From Opitutaceae bacterium (GTDB lineage: Bacteria > Verrucomicrobiota > Verrucomicrobiia > Opitutales > Opitutaceae): a stretch of DNA of 64,000 nucleotides. The notes under the pieces were generated by a model. That model saw only the letters and a program-made list of their open reading frames with translations. It made no database searches and was not told the origin of the DNA. Below, in pieces: positions 10,101-17,716 of this stretch (position 1 is its first letter; each line of letters starts with the position of its first letter). A program made the position numbers and the translations under genes. The stretch lies in the NCBI GenBank assembly GCA_041395105.1, contig JAWLBB010000002.1, forward strand, positions 620,001 to 684,000, in the 5' to 3' direction.

Positions 10101-10261
10101 GGACCATGATCGGCGGCCTGCTCTGCGCCACCTTCCTCACCCTCGTCATCGTCCCCCTCTTCTACAGTTGCCTCGACGACCTGCGGAACCTCTTCTTCAG
10201 GATGATCTCGTCAGCCCGGCAGAAGCAACCCGAAGGGACCCCGGAAGCCGCCGGGCGCTGA
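7112..10261 (+). CDS. RND family efflux pump, second pump of the operon
   Basis: A 1049-residue RND transporter of ordinary length and layout: TM1 at about 20-40, porter loop, TM2-6 with VIDNSIVIVENI in TM4, a short cytoplasmic linker, TM7, second porter loop, and TM8-12 with VVNNAIVLVD in TM10. It is a paralogue of the preceding pump but lacks both insertions. One adaptor followed by two RND genes recalls MdtABC, where two RND proteins form a mixed trimer; here that is only inference. Substrates cannot be read from the sequence. The gene ends opposite the convergent adenosyltransferase, with a strong hairpin between them. Confidence 0.9.
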   Translation: MKPEPSYPLPRFSVDRPVTVIMILLALLVVGLIAYQRIPIALFPEGYEENSLGVYIPYPNATPKDIEEKIAQPVEEIIGTISNVRKISTRCYPGVMFARISFQPQTDLATAYADLRDRMDRVMPELPDDVERVWVRRWDENDIPIMFLVAKFDEAFGDPYYPADQFLRPALQRIEGVGNVEIFGLEGNDVMIELDQERVQSHGIDVYELTNRLRRENFNLPGGYVYESGKKIYVRSLARFETIEAIRGYVIDAEHNLTLGDIADVNLKRPEREWVYRIDQTPALGIEIVRAANGNIAQISDGVRQVLDTITELPQLKGVEFEVFWDQGTHVKESIHNLTSSGLWGGLFASIVLFLFMRAIRMTVILTLAIPLSILTTVVVMYFIGWSLNMATMMGLLLCIGLVIDNSIVIVENIYRYRQAGLPGRQASIRGAGEVGLAVTTATLTTVVVFLPLILMSDEEEFSFWMLRIGTPVIVALLASLFIALVFVPLAALRLSSGKHHTEPVLLGWLRKRYLRVLQWALHHRVEATLLVLLTMATIVIPAKNLKKTDNNGGGDNNNVWLFFDMPSGQTLERADAFFTRVENSILEYSDLYHIKSVETRFRSNFGRMQVVLKEDSNTEWYAYAWTSLLEKLGLREPVMTKEEVEEHIKEHADVPPGYTLRTNWRDRSDDASVSITLYGEDTETLEHLAREVERRLNTIEGLNSVETDMDTGTTELQVRLDRDQAGRLGVDTRAISGTIAYTLRGFEISKYYTPTGREVDIQVQLKDARNQNMDDLKNLTFTSRDGTPVPLESLASLFVQPSLGGIRRENRETALNVVAKASKSDAKSLFAKVDQAMQGFEMPRGYRWDKGSRYVRMEDSDKSQKFAMIMSICFVFLLMGVLFESFILPLAVIIAIPFSFLGVYWTLFLTGTPLDIMSMIGTVILIGVVVNNAIVLVDLTNRHRHEGMERTQALMEAGRHRFRPILMTTFTTVCGLIPMALGNSKMIGMPYSPLGRTMIGGLLCATFLTLVIVPLFYSCLDDLRNLFFRMISSARQKQPEGTPEAAGR

Positions 10262-10282
10262 GGACAACCCGAGATCGCCCAT

Positions 10283-10313
10283 GGCAAAGGCGCTCCTACG
10301 AAGCGCCTTTGCC
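10283..10313. terminator. Bidirectional hairpin terminator between convergent genes
   Basis: A perfect 12-bp inverted repeat (GGCAAAGGCGCT and AGCGCCTTTGCC) with a 7-base loop. The A-rich and T-rich runs lie inside the arms, so it can work on either strand. It sits 22 bp past the second RND pump and contains the TAG stop of the convergent adenosyltransferase in its loop. Confidence 0.75.
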
Positions 10314-10838
10314 CCGGCTCTCATCCCGCCGGGCCAGCAGCCAGAGGACATCGGACAGTCGGTTGAGGTACTTCAGGGCGAGCGGATTGACCGGGCTGCC
10401 GGATTCCTCGAGCCCCCAGATCCGCCGTTCGGACCGCCGGCAGGTGGTCCGGGCCAGATCAAGGGCGGCCGCGTGCAGGCTGGCGCCAGGAGTGGCCCAA
10501 CCCTCAAAGCGGATATTCTCACCCTCCAGCCGGACGACCAGCGCATCCAGCCGATCAAGATGACCCGGACGCGTCCTCTCGTATTTGGAATCCTCATACC
10601 GCTGACGATCCTCGTCCGCCACCGCCAGTTCGCCCATCAGGCCGATCAGCTCATGCTGGGTCGCCTCGATCAGTTCCCGGACCCAGGGGTCATCGGCGGT
10701 GGCCCGGACGAAACCGAGAGCGGCGTTCAGCTCATCCACCGTCCCGTAGGCCTCGACCCGCGGGTGGCTCTTGGGAACCCGCCGCCCGTACATGAGCGCG
10801 GTCGTGCCGAGATCTCCGGTCCGGGTGGCGATGGACAT
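10296..10838 (-). CDS. PduO-type cob(I)alamin adenosyltransferase
   Basis: Transfers the adenosyl group of ATP to cob(I)alamin to make adenosylcobalamin. The 180-residue protein shows the family ATP-binding N-terminus (TRTGDLGTTALMYG, then HPRVEAYGTVDELNAALG) and the C-terminal helix ARTTCRRSERR that carries the conserved Arg/Glu pair, followed by LKYLNRLSDVLWLLAR. The G-rich loop reads LMYGRRV in place of the commoner LGGGxRV. The ATG lies 10 bp after the stop of the upstream carboxyltransferase, so the two are probably cotranscribed. The product can supply coenzyme B12 to the class II ribonucleotide reductase at 42926-45298. The 3' end overlaps a hairpin terminator. Confidence 0.88.
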   Translation of the reverse strand: MSIATRTGDLGTTALMYGRRVPKSHPRVEAYGTVDELNAALGFVRATADDPWVRELIEATQHELIGLMGELAVADEDRQRYEDSKYERTRPGHLDRLDALVVRLEGENIRFEGWATPGASLHAAALDLARTTCRRSERRIWGLEESGSPVNPLALKYLNRLSDVLWLLARRDESRGKGAS

Positions 10839-10848
10839 GACTCAGGAG

Positions 10849-12363
10849 TCAGCCGATGTCCTCGACCAGGACCTCCTGGCGCCGGCCATTGACCGTCACC
10901 GCAAAGTGGCGTCCCGGCTGCGGCCCGGTAACGGCCTTCACCGCGGGACGGGCCGGCGGGGCCACCGCTACCGGCTCGGCGGGCGCAGGCGCCGGCGGCG
11001 GGGGTGCCGACGCGGCCGCCTTCTTCGCCTGAAGGTACTTGTCGAGCTCCTGCGGAAACATGGCATGGATGACGCAATGCTCGTCATCCGTCGGGTATCC
11101 CTTGTTCGCCAGTTCCTTGCGCAGGTTCTCCATGTTCGGCGAGAGCAGATCGGCCGGACGGCACTCGATCGGTTCCTGCCCGGTGTTCTTCGCCGCCAGC
11201 TCCCGGACCTCCGGGTCGACCGGGGCCGGCGTCTGCCCGTAATAGCCGAGGGCGATCTGCATGGCCTGGGGAGAGAAATTCTTCCAGCGCCCGAACTTGA
11301 CGTTGAGCATGGCCTGGACCCCGACGATCTGGGAAGTCGGAGTGACCAGCGGGATCCAGCCCAGCGCCTGGCGCACGACGGGAATCTCCGCGAAGACCTC
11401 GTCGAAGCGGTCCTCCATCTTCTGTTCCTTGAGCTGATTGCGGAAATTGCTGAGCATCCCGCCGGGCACCTGGTAGATCAGGGCGTCCGTATCCACTCGT
11501 TCATTACGAAAACTGGTGAAGTCGGACAAGGCATCGTAAACCACCTGGAAATGATCCTGCAGCCGCTTGAGCGCGTCCCGGTCGTAGGACGGGCAGCGCG
11601 GATGGTCCTCGAGCAGGGAAAGCATCCGCATGGTGTCGGGCTGGCCGGTTCCGTTGGCGAAGGGGACGATCGACGTGTCGATCGAATCGACCCCCGCTTC
11701 GATCCCGGCCAGGTAGGTGGCCGCACCCAGCCCGGCCGTCTCATGGGTGTGGAGGACGACCGGGATGCCGAGTTCCCGCTTGAGGCCGCCGATGATCTGG
11801 CCGGCCACATAAGGGGGGATCAATCCCGCCATGTCCTTGACGCAGACCGAATCGCATCCCATCGCCTCGATCTCCCGCCCCATCTCGAGGAATTTCTCCA
11901 CCGTGTGGACCGGACTCGAGGTGTAGCAGATGGTTCCCTGCGCGTGTTTGCCGGCCTTCTTGGCGGCGGTCACCGCGGTCCGCATGTTGCGGGTGTCGTT
12001 GAGGGCGTCGAATATCCGGAAGATGTCCATCCCGTGCTTGGCCGACATCAGGACAAACGCCTCCACCACATCGTCGGGGAAATTGGCGTACTGAACGATA
12101 TTCTGCCCTCTCAGGAGCATCATATGAGGGGTCTTGGGCGCACCCCGCTTGAGGGCGTCGAGACGGTCAAACGGGAACTCGCCCAGAAATCTCAGGCCCG
12201 CGTCGATCGTCGCGCCCCCCCAGGTCTCAAGAGCTCCGAATCCGATGGCATCAAGGGCGGCCAGGACCGGAAGCATCTGCTCCGTTCGCATACGGGTTGC
12301 GGCGAGGGACTGATGCCCGTCACGCAATACCGTATTGTTGAAGATTACGGGATTTTGAGTCAT
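10849..12363 (-). CDS. Pyruvate/oxaloacetate carboxyltransferase subunit lacking biotin domain
   Basis: Homologous to the carboxyltransferase part of oxaloacetate decarboxylase alpha (OadA) and pyruvate carboxylase subunit B. From the ATG at 12363 it is 504 residues. The TIM-barrel start reads NTVLRDGHQSLAATRMRT, with WGGATIDAGLRF, the metal/Lys site VKDMAGLI and LHTHETAGLGAATY. The C-terminal conserved carboxylase region is followed by an Ala/Pro linker and then FAVTVNGRRQEVLVEDIG, where it stops. The usual biotinyl domain with its MKM lysine is absent, and the next gene begins 10 bp later, so a separate biotin carrier must be encoded elsewhere if the enzyme works. It could serve decarboxylation or transcarboxylation. 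Confidence 0.85.
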   Translation of the reverse strand: MTQNPVIFNNTVLRDGHQSLAATRMRTEQMLPVLAALDAIGFGALETWGGATIDAGLRFLGEFPFDRLDALKRGAPKTPHMMLLRGQNIVQYANFPDDVVEAFVLMSAKHGMDIFRIFDALNDTRNMRTAVTAAKKAGKHAQGTICYTSSPVHTVEKFLEMGREIEAMGCDSVCVKDMAGLIPPYVAGQIIGGLKRELGIPVVLHTHETAGLGAATYLAGIEAGVDSIDTSIVPFANGTGQPDTMRMLSLLEDHPRCPSYDRDALKRLQDHFQVVYDALSDFTSFRNERVDTDALIYQVPGGMLSNFRNQLKEQKMEDRFDEVFAEIPVVRQALGWIPLVTPTSQIVGVQAMLNVKFGRWKNFSPQAMQIALGYYGQTPAPVDPEVRELAAKNTGQEPIECRPADLLSPNMENLRKELANKGYPTDDEHCVIHAMFPQELDKYLQAKKAAASAPPPPAPAPAEPVAVAPPARPAVKAVTGPQPGRHFAVTVNGRRQEVLVEDIG

Positions 12364-12511
12364 TGGAATGGAGAACGGCGGAAGCTTGGCTAATTCTGGA
12401 TAGAACAACAACCCTAGAAATGCTAATAAGCAACGTTCGGGCGAGCTGATGGACGAGTTCGATCCAAAAGGGCGCTCGACGTCACCCCCAACCGGGGTGA
12501 AGATACCATAC

Positions 12512-13282
12512 ATGCGCGTCGCCTGCACCCAGACCGGCTGTTTTCCGGGCGATGTTCCCGCCAACCTCCGGCAGATCGACCGGCTCGCGGGAGAGGCATC
12601 GGCGGCCGGAGCTGCCTTGGTGGTGTTTCCTGAGCTGATGACCACCGGCTATGCCTCCCCGGAGGTGGTGGCCCCATTGGCCGAGCGGATTCCCGGTCCG
12701 GTTTCGGGCGAAATCACGCGGATGGCCACCCACCACCGGATTGCCCTGGCCGTCGGTCTGCCGGAGAGATCCGGGTCCGGTGACGCCTGTTTCAACACGC
12801 TATTCCTGGTCGACGCTGAAGGACGAGCTCTCCTGCACTACCGCAAAGTCCACCTATGGGACACCGAAAAGTCATGGGCTCGGGGCGGTGATGGATTTCC
12901 CGTTCATCTCCTGGGCGACCTCCACCTCGGCGCCAATATCTGCTACGACGTCCGCTTTCCCGAAGGCGCCCGAAGCCTCGCCCTGGCCGGTGCCCAGCTC
13001 ATGCTTCTGCCCACCGCATGGCTCGGCCCGGTTGACGAATGGGAACTGGCCGTTCGGTCGCGGGCCATGGACAACGGCATCTATGTGGCCGCTTCCGCCC
13101 TTCAGGGTGAATCATTCCTCGGCTCAAGCCTGATCGTCGATCCCCACGGCACCGTCATCGGCCGGGGAGATCCCGGGGCCGAACAATTGGTCATCGCCGA
13201 TATCGATCCGGCCGCTGTCGCCCGGTTTCGCCGACGCGTTCCCCTGCTCCGCGACCGGCAACCGGATTGCTACTCCTCCTGA
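12512..13282 (+). CDS. Carbon-nitrogen hydrolase (nitrilase superfamily amidase)
   Basis: A cytoplasmic amidase of the nitrilase superfamily, which cleaves non-peptide C-N bonds. The catalytic triad is visible: Glu41 in FPELMTTGY, Lys112 in YRKVHLW and Cys144 in NICYDVRFPE. The 256-residue length is typical. The ATG at 12512 was chosen because it begins directly at the first beta-strand (MRVACTQ) and is preceded by GGGGTGA at suitable spacing. The pattern resembles omega-amidase/carbamoyl-putrescine-hydrolase-like members, but the substrate cannot be decided. It is divergent from the carboxyltransferase gene; the 148 bp between them is AT-richer than the surroundings and should hold both promoters. 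Confidence 0.85.
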   Translation: MRVACTQTGCFPGDVPANLRQIDRLAGEASAAGAALVVFPELMTTGYASPEVVAPLAERIPGPVSGEITRMATHHRIALAVGLPERSGSGDACFNTLFLVDAEGRALLHYRKVHLWDTEKSWARGGDGFPVHLLGDLHLGANICYDVRFPEGARSLALAGAQLMLLPTAWLGPVDEWELAVRSRAMDNGIYVAASALQGESFLGSSLIVDPHGTVIGRGDPGAEQLVIADIDPAAVARFRRRVPLLRDRQPDCYSS

Positions 13283-13487
13283 TCGAAGCCAGGAAGCCGA
13301 TCACCGTGTGTGGCCGCCCAGTCTCCCGGGGCGTTCCCATGCGAGCCGGCGGCAAGGGTCTGGTCCGGCCGGCCCGACGCCGGTGCCGCGGCTTCAGCTC
13401 ATCGACTCCCCTGAGATGACATCGTGCCCGGGCCCTGCCCTGCATTCCAAACTCGCCTGCCCGCCGATTGTAGCCTATCTTCCGGAC

Positions 13488-14030
13488 ATGACACCTGAGG
13501 AACGCCTCGACACCTTTCTTGGCAAAGATCCGAGCATCGACCCCACGGCCTATGTCGCACCCGGGGCCACGGTGATCGGAGACGTCCGGATGGGCCCGCG
13601 GTCCAGCATCTGGCCGAGTGCGGTCGCCCGCGGCGATATCAACTATATCGAGATCGGCGAAGGTTCCAATGTCCAGGACGGAACCATTGTCCACCTGGCC
13701 GATGACTTTCCGGTCATCATCGGCCGGCATGTCACCATCGGCCACGCGGCCATCATTCACGCCTGTGTGATCGAGGACGAATGTCTGATCGGGATGGGAG
13801 CCACCATTCTCGACGGCGCGGTCATCGGACATCATTCCATCATCGGCGCCAATGCCCTCGTCACCCAAGGTACGCATGTTCCCCCCGGCTCCATGGCCCT
13901 TGGTGCCCCCGCCAAGGTGGTCAAGACCCTCAGTGTCGCCCAACAGGCCGGCCTCCGCAAATGGGCCGAAAAGTATGTCGTCGTTTCGGCGGCCCACCGG
14001 AAGAAGCAAAGTGAAAACGAGGCCTGTTGA
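13488..14030 (+). CDS. Gamma carbonic anhydrase family protein
   Basis: A left-handed beta-helix protein of 180 residues with hexapeptide repeats (VIGDV, SSIWPSAV, VIIGRHVTIG and so on). The three zinc-ligand His residues are at 69 (IVHLAD), 86 (TIGHAA) and 91 (IIHAC), with the 86/91 spacing of five found in gamma carbonic anhydrases. The family hydrates CO2 or acts as a metal-binding acyl-carrier-like protein (YrdA/PaaY type); activity is not guaranteed. The ATG at 13488 starts at the first family residues, although the frame is open further upstream. 205 bp of unassigned sequence precede it. It runs convergent to the CDF gene. Confidence 0.88.
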   Translation: MTPEERLDTFLGKDPSIDPTAYVAPGATVIGDVRMGPRSSIWPSAVARGDINYIEIGEGSNVQDGTIVHLADDFPVIIGRHVTIGHAAIIHACVIEDECLIGMGATILDGAVIGHHSIIGANALVTQGTHVPPGSMALGAPAKVVKTLSVAQQAGLRKWAEKYVVVSAAHRKKQSENEAC

Positions 14031-14057
14031 AGTGGAGCCGGATCCTCACTTCCGATT

Positions 14058-14951
14058 TCAAACCCGAGATTCCAAATCTTCCTCCCTCGCCGGTTCCACG
14101 TGGACGACGACATCGTGGATGGGGAGATGGGATTCGCGCAGGCGGTCGGTCACCTGGTGAGCGATCTCGTGGCCCCGACGGACGGAGAGCCCGCCGTCGA
14201 CCATGACATGAATGTCCATGAGGAGCCCAAGTCCGCTTTTTCGCCCCCGGCACTTGTCGATCGACCGGACATCGTCGACCTCGAGGGCGATCCGGCGGAT
14301 CTCCCTTTCGGTCGATTCCGGGACCGCCGCATCCATCATCTCATCAAGAGCCGGCCGGAGCAGATTGAACCCGTTCCAGGCAATGACCAGGCAGGCCGCC
14401 AGGGCCGCCCAGTCATCGGCACTTTCATAACCGGGACCCCCGATCAGGGCAATCGAGATGCCGACAAAGGCCGCCAGTGAGGTCAGGGCGTCGGACCGAT
14501 GATGCCAGGCATCACCCCGCAGGGCCAGGCTGTCAACCGACTGACCGGCCCGGCTGACCAGGCGGAACATCACCTCCTTGATGCCGACCACCGCCAGCAG
14601 GACCAAGAGGGTGAAAGGCGCCGGGGCATGGTGCGGCGTAATGATCTCCCGGATACTTTGCACCGCAATCAGGATGACCGCACCGAGCAGGGCCAGGGCG
14701 ACGAAGAATCCGGCCAGCGATTCCGCCTTCCCATGGCCATAGGGGTGCTTGTCGTCCGCCGGCAGGACCGAGATGCGCAACCCGCGCCAGACGATGAATG
14801 AGCTGACGATATCGGCTGAGGACTCAATCCCGTCGGCCACAAGAGCGTAGGATGTGCCGATGACTCCCGAGACGATCTTGGTCACGGCCAGGACCAGGTT
14901 GACCCCGATCGAGAGGACCGAGAAGCGGACACCTTTTTGAAAGCCTTCCAT
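14058..14951 (-). CDS. Cation diffusion facilitator (CDF) metal efflux transporter
   Basis: An inner-membrane divalent metal/proton antiporter, 297 residues. Six TM segments are evident, with the metal-site motifs SYALVADGIESSAD in TM2, HPYGHGKAE in the loop after TM3 and DAWHHRSDALTS in TM5. The Asp/Asp and His/Asp pairs resemble Zn/Co/Cd or Fe/Mn-type members rather than giving a clear metal. The C-terminal cytoplasmic dimerisation domain has MDIHVMVDGGLSVRRGHEIA. It starts 6 bp after the stop of the Fur-family gene, so the regulator and exporter are cotranscribed and likely respond to the same metal. Confidence 0.9.
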   Translation of the reverse strand: MEGFQKGVRFSVLSIGVNLVLAVTKIVSGVIGTSYALVADGIESSADIVSSFIVWRGLRISVLPADDKHPYGHGKAESLAGFFVALALLGAVILIAVQSIREIITPHHAPAPFTLLVLLAVVGIKEVMFRLVSRAGQSVDSLALRGDAWHHRSDALTSLAAFVGISIALIGGPGYESADDWAALAACLVIAWNGFNLLRPALDEMMDAAVPESTEREIRRIALEVDDVRSIDKCRGRKSGLGLLMDIHVMVDGGLSVRRGHEIAHQVTDRLRESHLPIHDVVVHVEPAREEDLESRV

Positions 14952-14957
14952 CGGCTG

Positions 14958-15344
14958 TTATCCTTGGTGCTTCCGGCACTCGCGGCAGAGCCCGTAATAG
15001 ATGACCTCGTCACCCTGAAAGAGAAAGCCGGCGGGACGCTTATCCGGAAGGGGGACCTCGGCCGGCGCATCGATGTCAAAAACCCGGGCACAGTCATGAC
15101 AGATGAAGTGGGAATGATGGCGGGATACCGCCCATTCGAACCGTGAGGGCTGTCCCGCGTAGGTGACACTCACGATACTCCCGGCGGCGGCCAGTTCACG
15201 GACTGCACGGTAGACCGTGGCAATCCCCAGGCGCGGCAGTTCGACCACGGCGGCGGCATGGAGTTCGGGGATGGCCAGGGGCCGGCCGGCGCCCCGAAGG
15301 ACCGACTCAATCACTTCCATCTGCCTGGTCCTTCGTCGACGCAT
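14958..15344 (-). CDS. Fur/Zur-family metal-responsive transcriptional regulator
   Basis: A 128-residue winged-helix regulator with the Fur DNA-recognition helix (LGIATVYRAVREL) and metal-binding C-domain. The structural zinc site is intact: CHDC in HHSHFICHDCARVFD and CREC near the C-terminus. The start is at the first Met of a basic N-terminus. It heads a two-gene unit with the CDF transporter 6 bp downstream and is divergent from the SLC12-like gene with 133 bp between. Zur and Fur usually repress uptake genes, so linkage to an exporter hints at Mn/Fe/Zn detoxification control; that is inference. Confidence 0.85.
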   Translation of the reverse strand: MRRRRTRQMEVIESVLRGAGRPLAIPELHAAAVVELPRLGIATVYRAVRELAAAGSIVSVTYAGQPSRFEWAVSRHHSHFICHDCARVFDIDAPAEVPLPDKRPAGFLFQGDEVIYYGLCRECRKHQG

Positions 15345-15477
15345 GGTTGAGCGGATTCATGCCGAGCGTGTTCCATCCCCAGGAAGCGATCAAGACTGGA
15401 TGCGCGGTCATCCCCTCTGAAGAATTCGCTCGTTTCCGATTTCCGGCCATCCCAATATCCGCGGCTCCACCTCTCTG

Positions 15478-17682
15478 ATGAGCGCACACGACAAGCAGGC
15501 TGGCGACGGCAAGTTCGGGACCTTTGGCGGCGTCTTCGTACCCAACCTCCTGACCATTCTCGGAGTGATCCTGTTCCTGCGAACCGGCTGGGTGGTCGGG
15601 CAGGCCGGGTTGAAGGGCGCCCTCATCATCCTCCTGATCGCCAATTCGATCACCCTGCTAACCAGCCTGTCGCTCTCCTCCATCGCCACCAACCTTCGGG
15701 TCGGTGGCGGCGGCGCCTATTTCCTGATCTCCCGCAGCCTCGGATTGGAGATCGGGGGAAGCATCGGGCTGCCGCTCTTCATGGCCCAGGCCGTCTCGGT
15801 CGCCTTTTATCTGATCGGATTCACCGAGTCGCTTCAGTTTCTCCTCCCCGAGATCAATACCCGGCTGGTCAGCCTCGGGGTCCTCGGAGTCATTTTCGTG
15901 GTCGCCTGGATCGGAGCGGACCTGGCGGTCAAGACCCAGTACCTCATTCTCGCCGCTCTGGTCGTTTCCCTTCTGTCCTTCTTCATCGGATGGTCTCCAC
16001 AGACCGACTGGCGAAACAACCTGCAGCCGGCCTACGAATCCGGACAGAATTTCTGGCTCGTCTTTGCCATTTTCTTCCCCGCTGTCACCGGAGTGATGTC
16101 GGGCCTGAGCATGTCCGGCGACCTCAAGGATCCCTCCCGAAGCATTCCCCGGGGGACGATTCTCGCCGTCATCATCACGTTCATCATCTACGCCATCCAG
16201 ATGGGTTGGCTCTCGCTCAACGCCAGCCGGTCGGAACTGATCAACGACAAACTGGTCATGCAGCGCATCGCCCTGGTGCCGTCGCTCATTTTCGTGGGGC
16301 TCTGGGCCGCCACCCTTTCTTCCGCCCTCGCCAGCCTCCTGGCCGCCCCTCGGACCCTCCAGGCCCTCGCCCGCGACCGGGTGGTCCCGTTGTGGATCGG
16401 TCGTGGGTCCGGGCCACGCAAGGAGCCCAAACTGGCCCTGATTCTGACCACCGTGGTGGCGGGACTCTGCATTCTCGCCGGCCAACTCGACCTGATCGCC
16501 CCGATCATTTCGATGTTCTTCCTGACCACCTACGGAACGGTCAACCTGGTTTCGGGCTTAAGCGCCCTGGTGGCCAATCCCAGCTATCGACCGACCTTTC
16601 GGGCCCACTGGCTCTTCAGCCTGCTGGGGGCGGCCGGGTGTCTTTTCGCCATGTTTCTGCTCAACGCCGTGGCCACGGTCGTTGCGGTCCTCCTGATTTT
16701 CGGCCTCTACAGTTTTCTCAAGCGCAAGCAGTACAAGACGGCCTGGGGCGACGAACGCAGCGGCCTCTGGTTCGCCGTCACCCGGCTCGGCCTTCTGAAA
16801 CTGGCTGCTTCCCGCCAGCATGTCCGCAACTGGCGCCCGATCCTCCTCGTCCTTGTCGGCAACCCCAAATCGCGACTCCCCATGGTCGAACTGGCCAATC
16901 GCCTCGAGGCACGTCGCGGACTGCTTTTCCTCTCCCAGATCATCACCGGCGACTGGCAGACCCTGGTTCCAAGACAGGCTCCCCTCCAGAAGAGCCTCGA
17001 GGAGTTCATCCGCGACAACCGGCTATCGGCCGTCGGCAAGACGATCATGGCGGAGGATTTCGAGCACGGCGTCTCCACCCTGCTCCAGGTGGCCGGCGTC
17101 GGCGCGCTCGAGCCCAACACTGTCCTGATGGGGTGGAGCGAGGACGCCCTCAACCAGGATCAGTTCATCCGGGCCGTGCGTCGGATATTGGAGCTCCAGC
17201 GAAGCCTGCTCATTTTCGCGGAAGCGGAACTGCCCTTCGATGAACTCGAGCCGGTCATCGACATCTGGTGGCGCGCCCGGATCAACGGAGGATTCATGCT
17301 GACGCTGGCTCATCTGCTTCGCGAAGGTGCCCCCGGTCGCTGGCGCAATTGCCGGATCCGGGTCCGCCGGATTATCGCGGGTCTGGCCGGCAAGGAAGAC
17401 GCCACCGCCGGATTGACCCGCATGATCAAAGAGACCCGTTTCGACGCCGAAGTCGATATCGTGGTCGGCGATGGCCCCGCTCTTGAAATGATCGCCCGGG
17501 CCTCGGCCAATTCGGCCCTGTGCTTCATCGGCCTGGCCCTGGAGAATCCGGAAGACACCGATCCCCTCGGTCCGCTCAAGCCCCTTGTCGCGGCCCTCAA
17601 GGGCGACATCATTCTCGCCAAGAATTGGCACGACCTTCACCCCGACGATCCGATCGAGGACGCGAGGAAATCCCGGGAATAA
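15478..17682 (+). CDS. SLC12-like cation-chloride/amino acid permease (APC superfamily)
   Basis: A 734-residue membrane transporter. The first TM region (FGTFGGVFVPNLLTILGVIL) and the following LRTGWVVGQAG match the Na-K-Cl and K-Cl cotransporter family (SLC12), and VTGVMSGLSMSGDLKDPSRSIPRG in the middle is the family signature in TM6-7. About 12 TM segments occupy residues 15-425. Residues 430-734 form a soluble C-terminal domain with Rossmann-like/UspA-like stretches, as in eukaryotic and bacterial SLC12 homologues. It probably moves chloride with K+ or Na+, or amino acids. It is convergent with kamA across a short hairpin terminator. Confidence 0.85.
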   Translation: MSAHDKQAGDGKFGTFGGVFVPNLLTILGVILFLRTGWVVGQAGLKGALIILLIANSITLLTSLSLSSIATNLRVGGGGAYFLISRSLGLEIGGSIGLPLFMAQAVSVAFYLIGFTESLQFLLPEINTRLVSLGVLGVIFVVAWIGADLAVKTQYLILAALVVSLLSFFIGWSPQTDWRNNLQPAYESGQNFWLVFAIFFPAVTGVMSGLSMSGDLKDPSRSIPRGTILAVIITFIIYAIQMGWLSLNASRSELINDKLVMQRIALVPSLIFVGLWAATLSSALASLLAAPRTLQALARDRVVPLWIGRGSGPRKEPKLALILTTVVAGLCILAGQLDLIAPIISMFFLTTYGTVNLVSGLSALVANPSYRPTFRAHWLFSLLGAAGCLFAMFLLNAVATVVAVLLIFGLYSFLKRKQYKTAWGDERSGLWFAVTRLGLLKLAASRQHVRNWRPILLVLVGNPKSRLPMVELANRLEARRGLLFLSQIITGDWQTLVPRQAPLQKSLEEFIRDNRLSAVGKTIMAEDFEHGVSTLLQVAGVGALEPNTVLMGWSEDALNQDQFIRAVRRILELQRSLLIFAEAELPFDELEPVIDIWWRARINGGFMLTLAHLLREGAPGRWRNCRIRVRRIIAGLAGKEDATAGLTRMIKETRFDAEVDIVVGDGPALEMIARASANSALCFIGLALENPEDTDPLGPLKPLVAALKGDIILAKNWHDLHPDDPIEDARKSRE

Positions 17683-17693
17683 CAGTTCAAACC

Positions 17694-17712
17694 TCCGGGG
17701 AGGCACCCCGGA
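17694..17712. terminator. Short GC hairpin between convergent genes
   Basis: A 7-bp perfect stem (TCCGGGG and CCCCGGA) with a 5-base loop in the 34 bp between the convergent stops of the SLC12-like gene and kamA. It has no T-run, so termination efficiency is uncertain. Confidence 0.45.
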
Positions 17713-17716
17713 AGCG

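Noticed and set aside
10838..10870. Frameshift hiding a biotin domain at the end of the carboxyltransferase
   Set aside because: All frames beyond the stop read into the intact adenosyltransferase gene 10 bp later, leaving no room for a biotinyl domain.
10771..12393. Long plus-strand frame of 540 codons
   Set aside because: It lies antisense to the clearly homologous carboxyltransferase gene; its translation is low-complexity Arg/Gly/Asp-rich and shows no family motif. It is a high-GC shadow frame.
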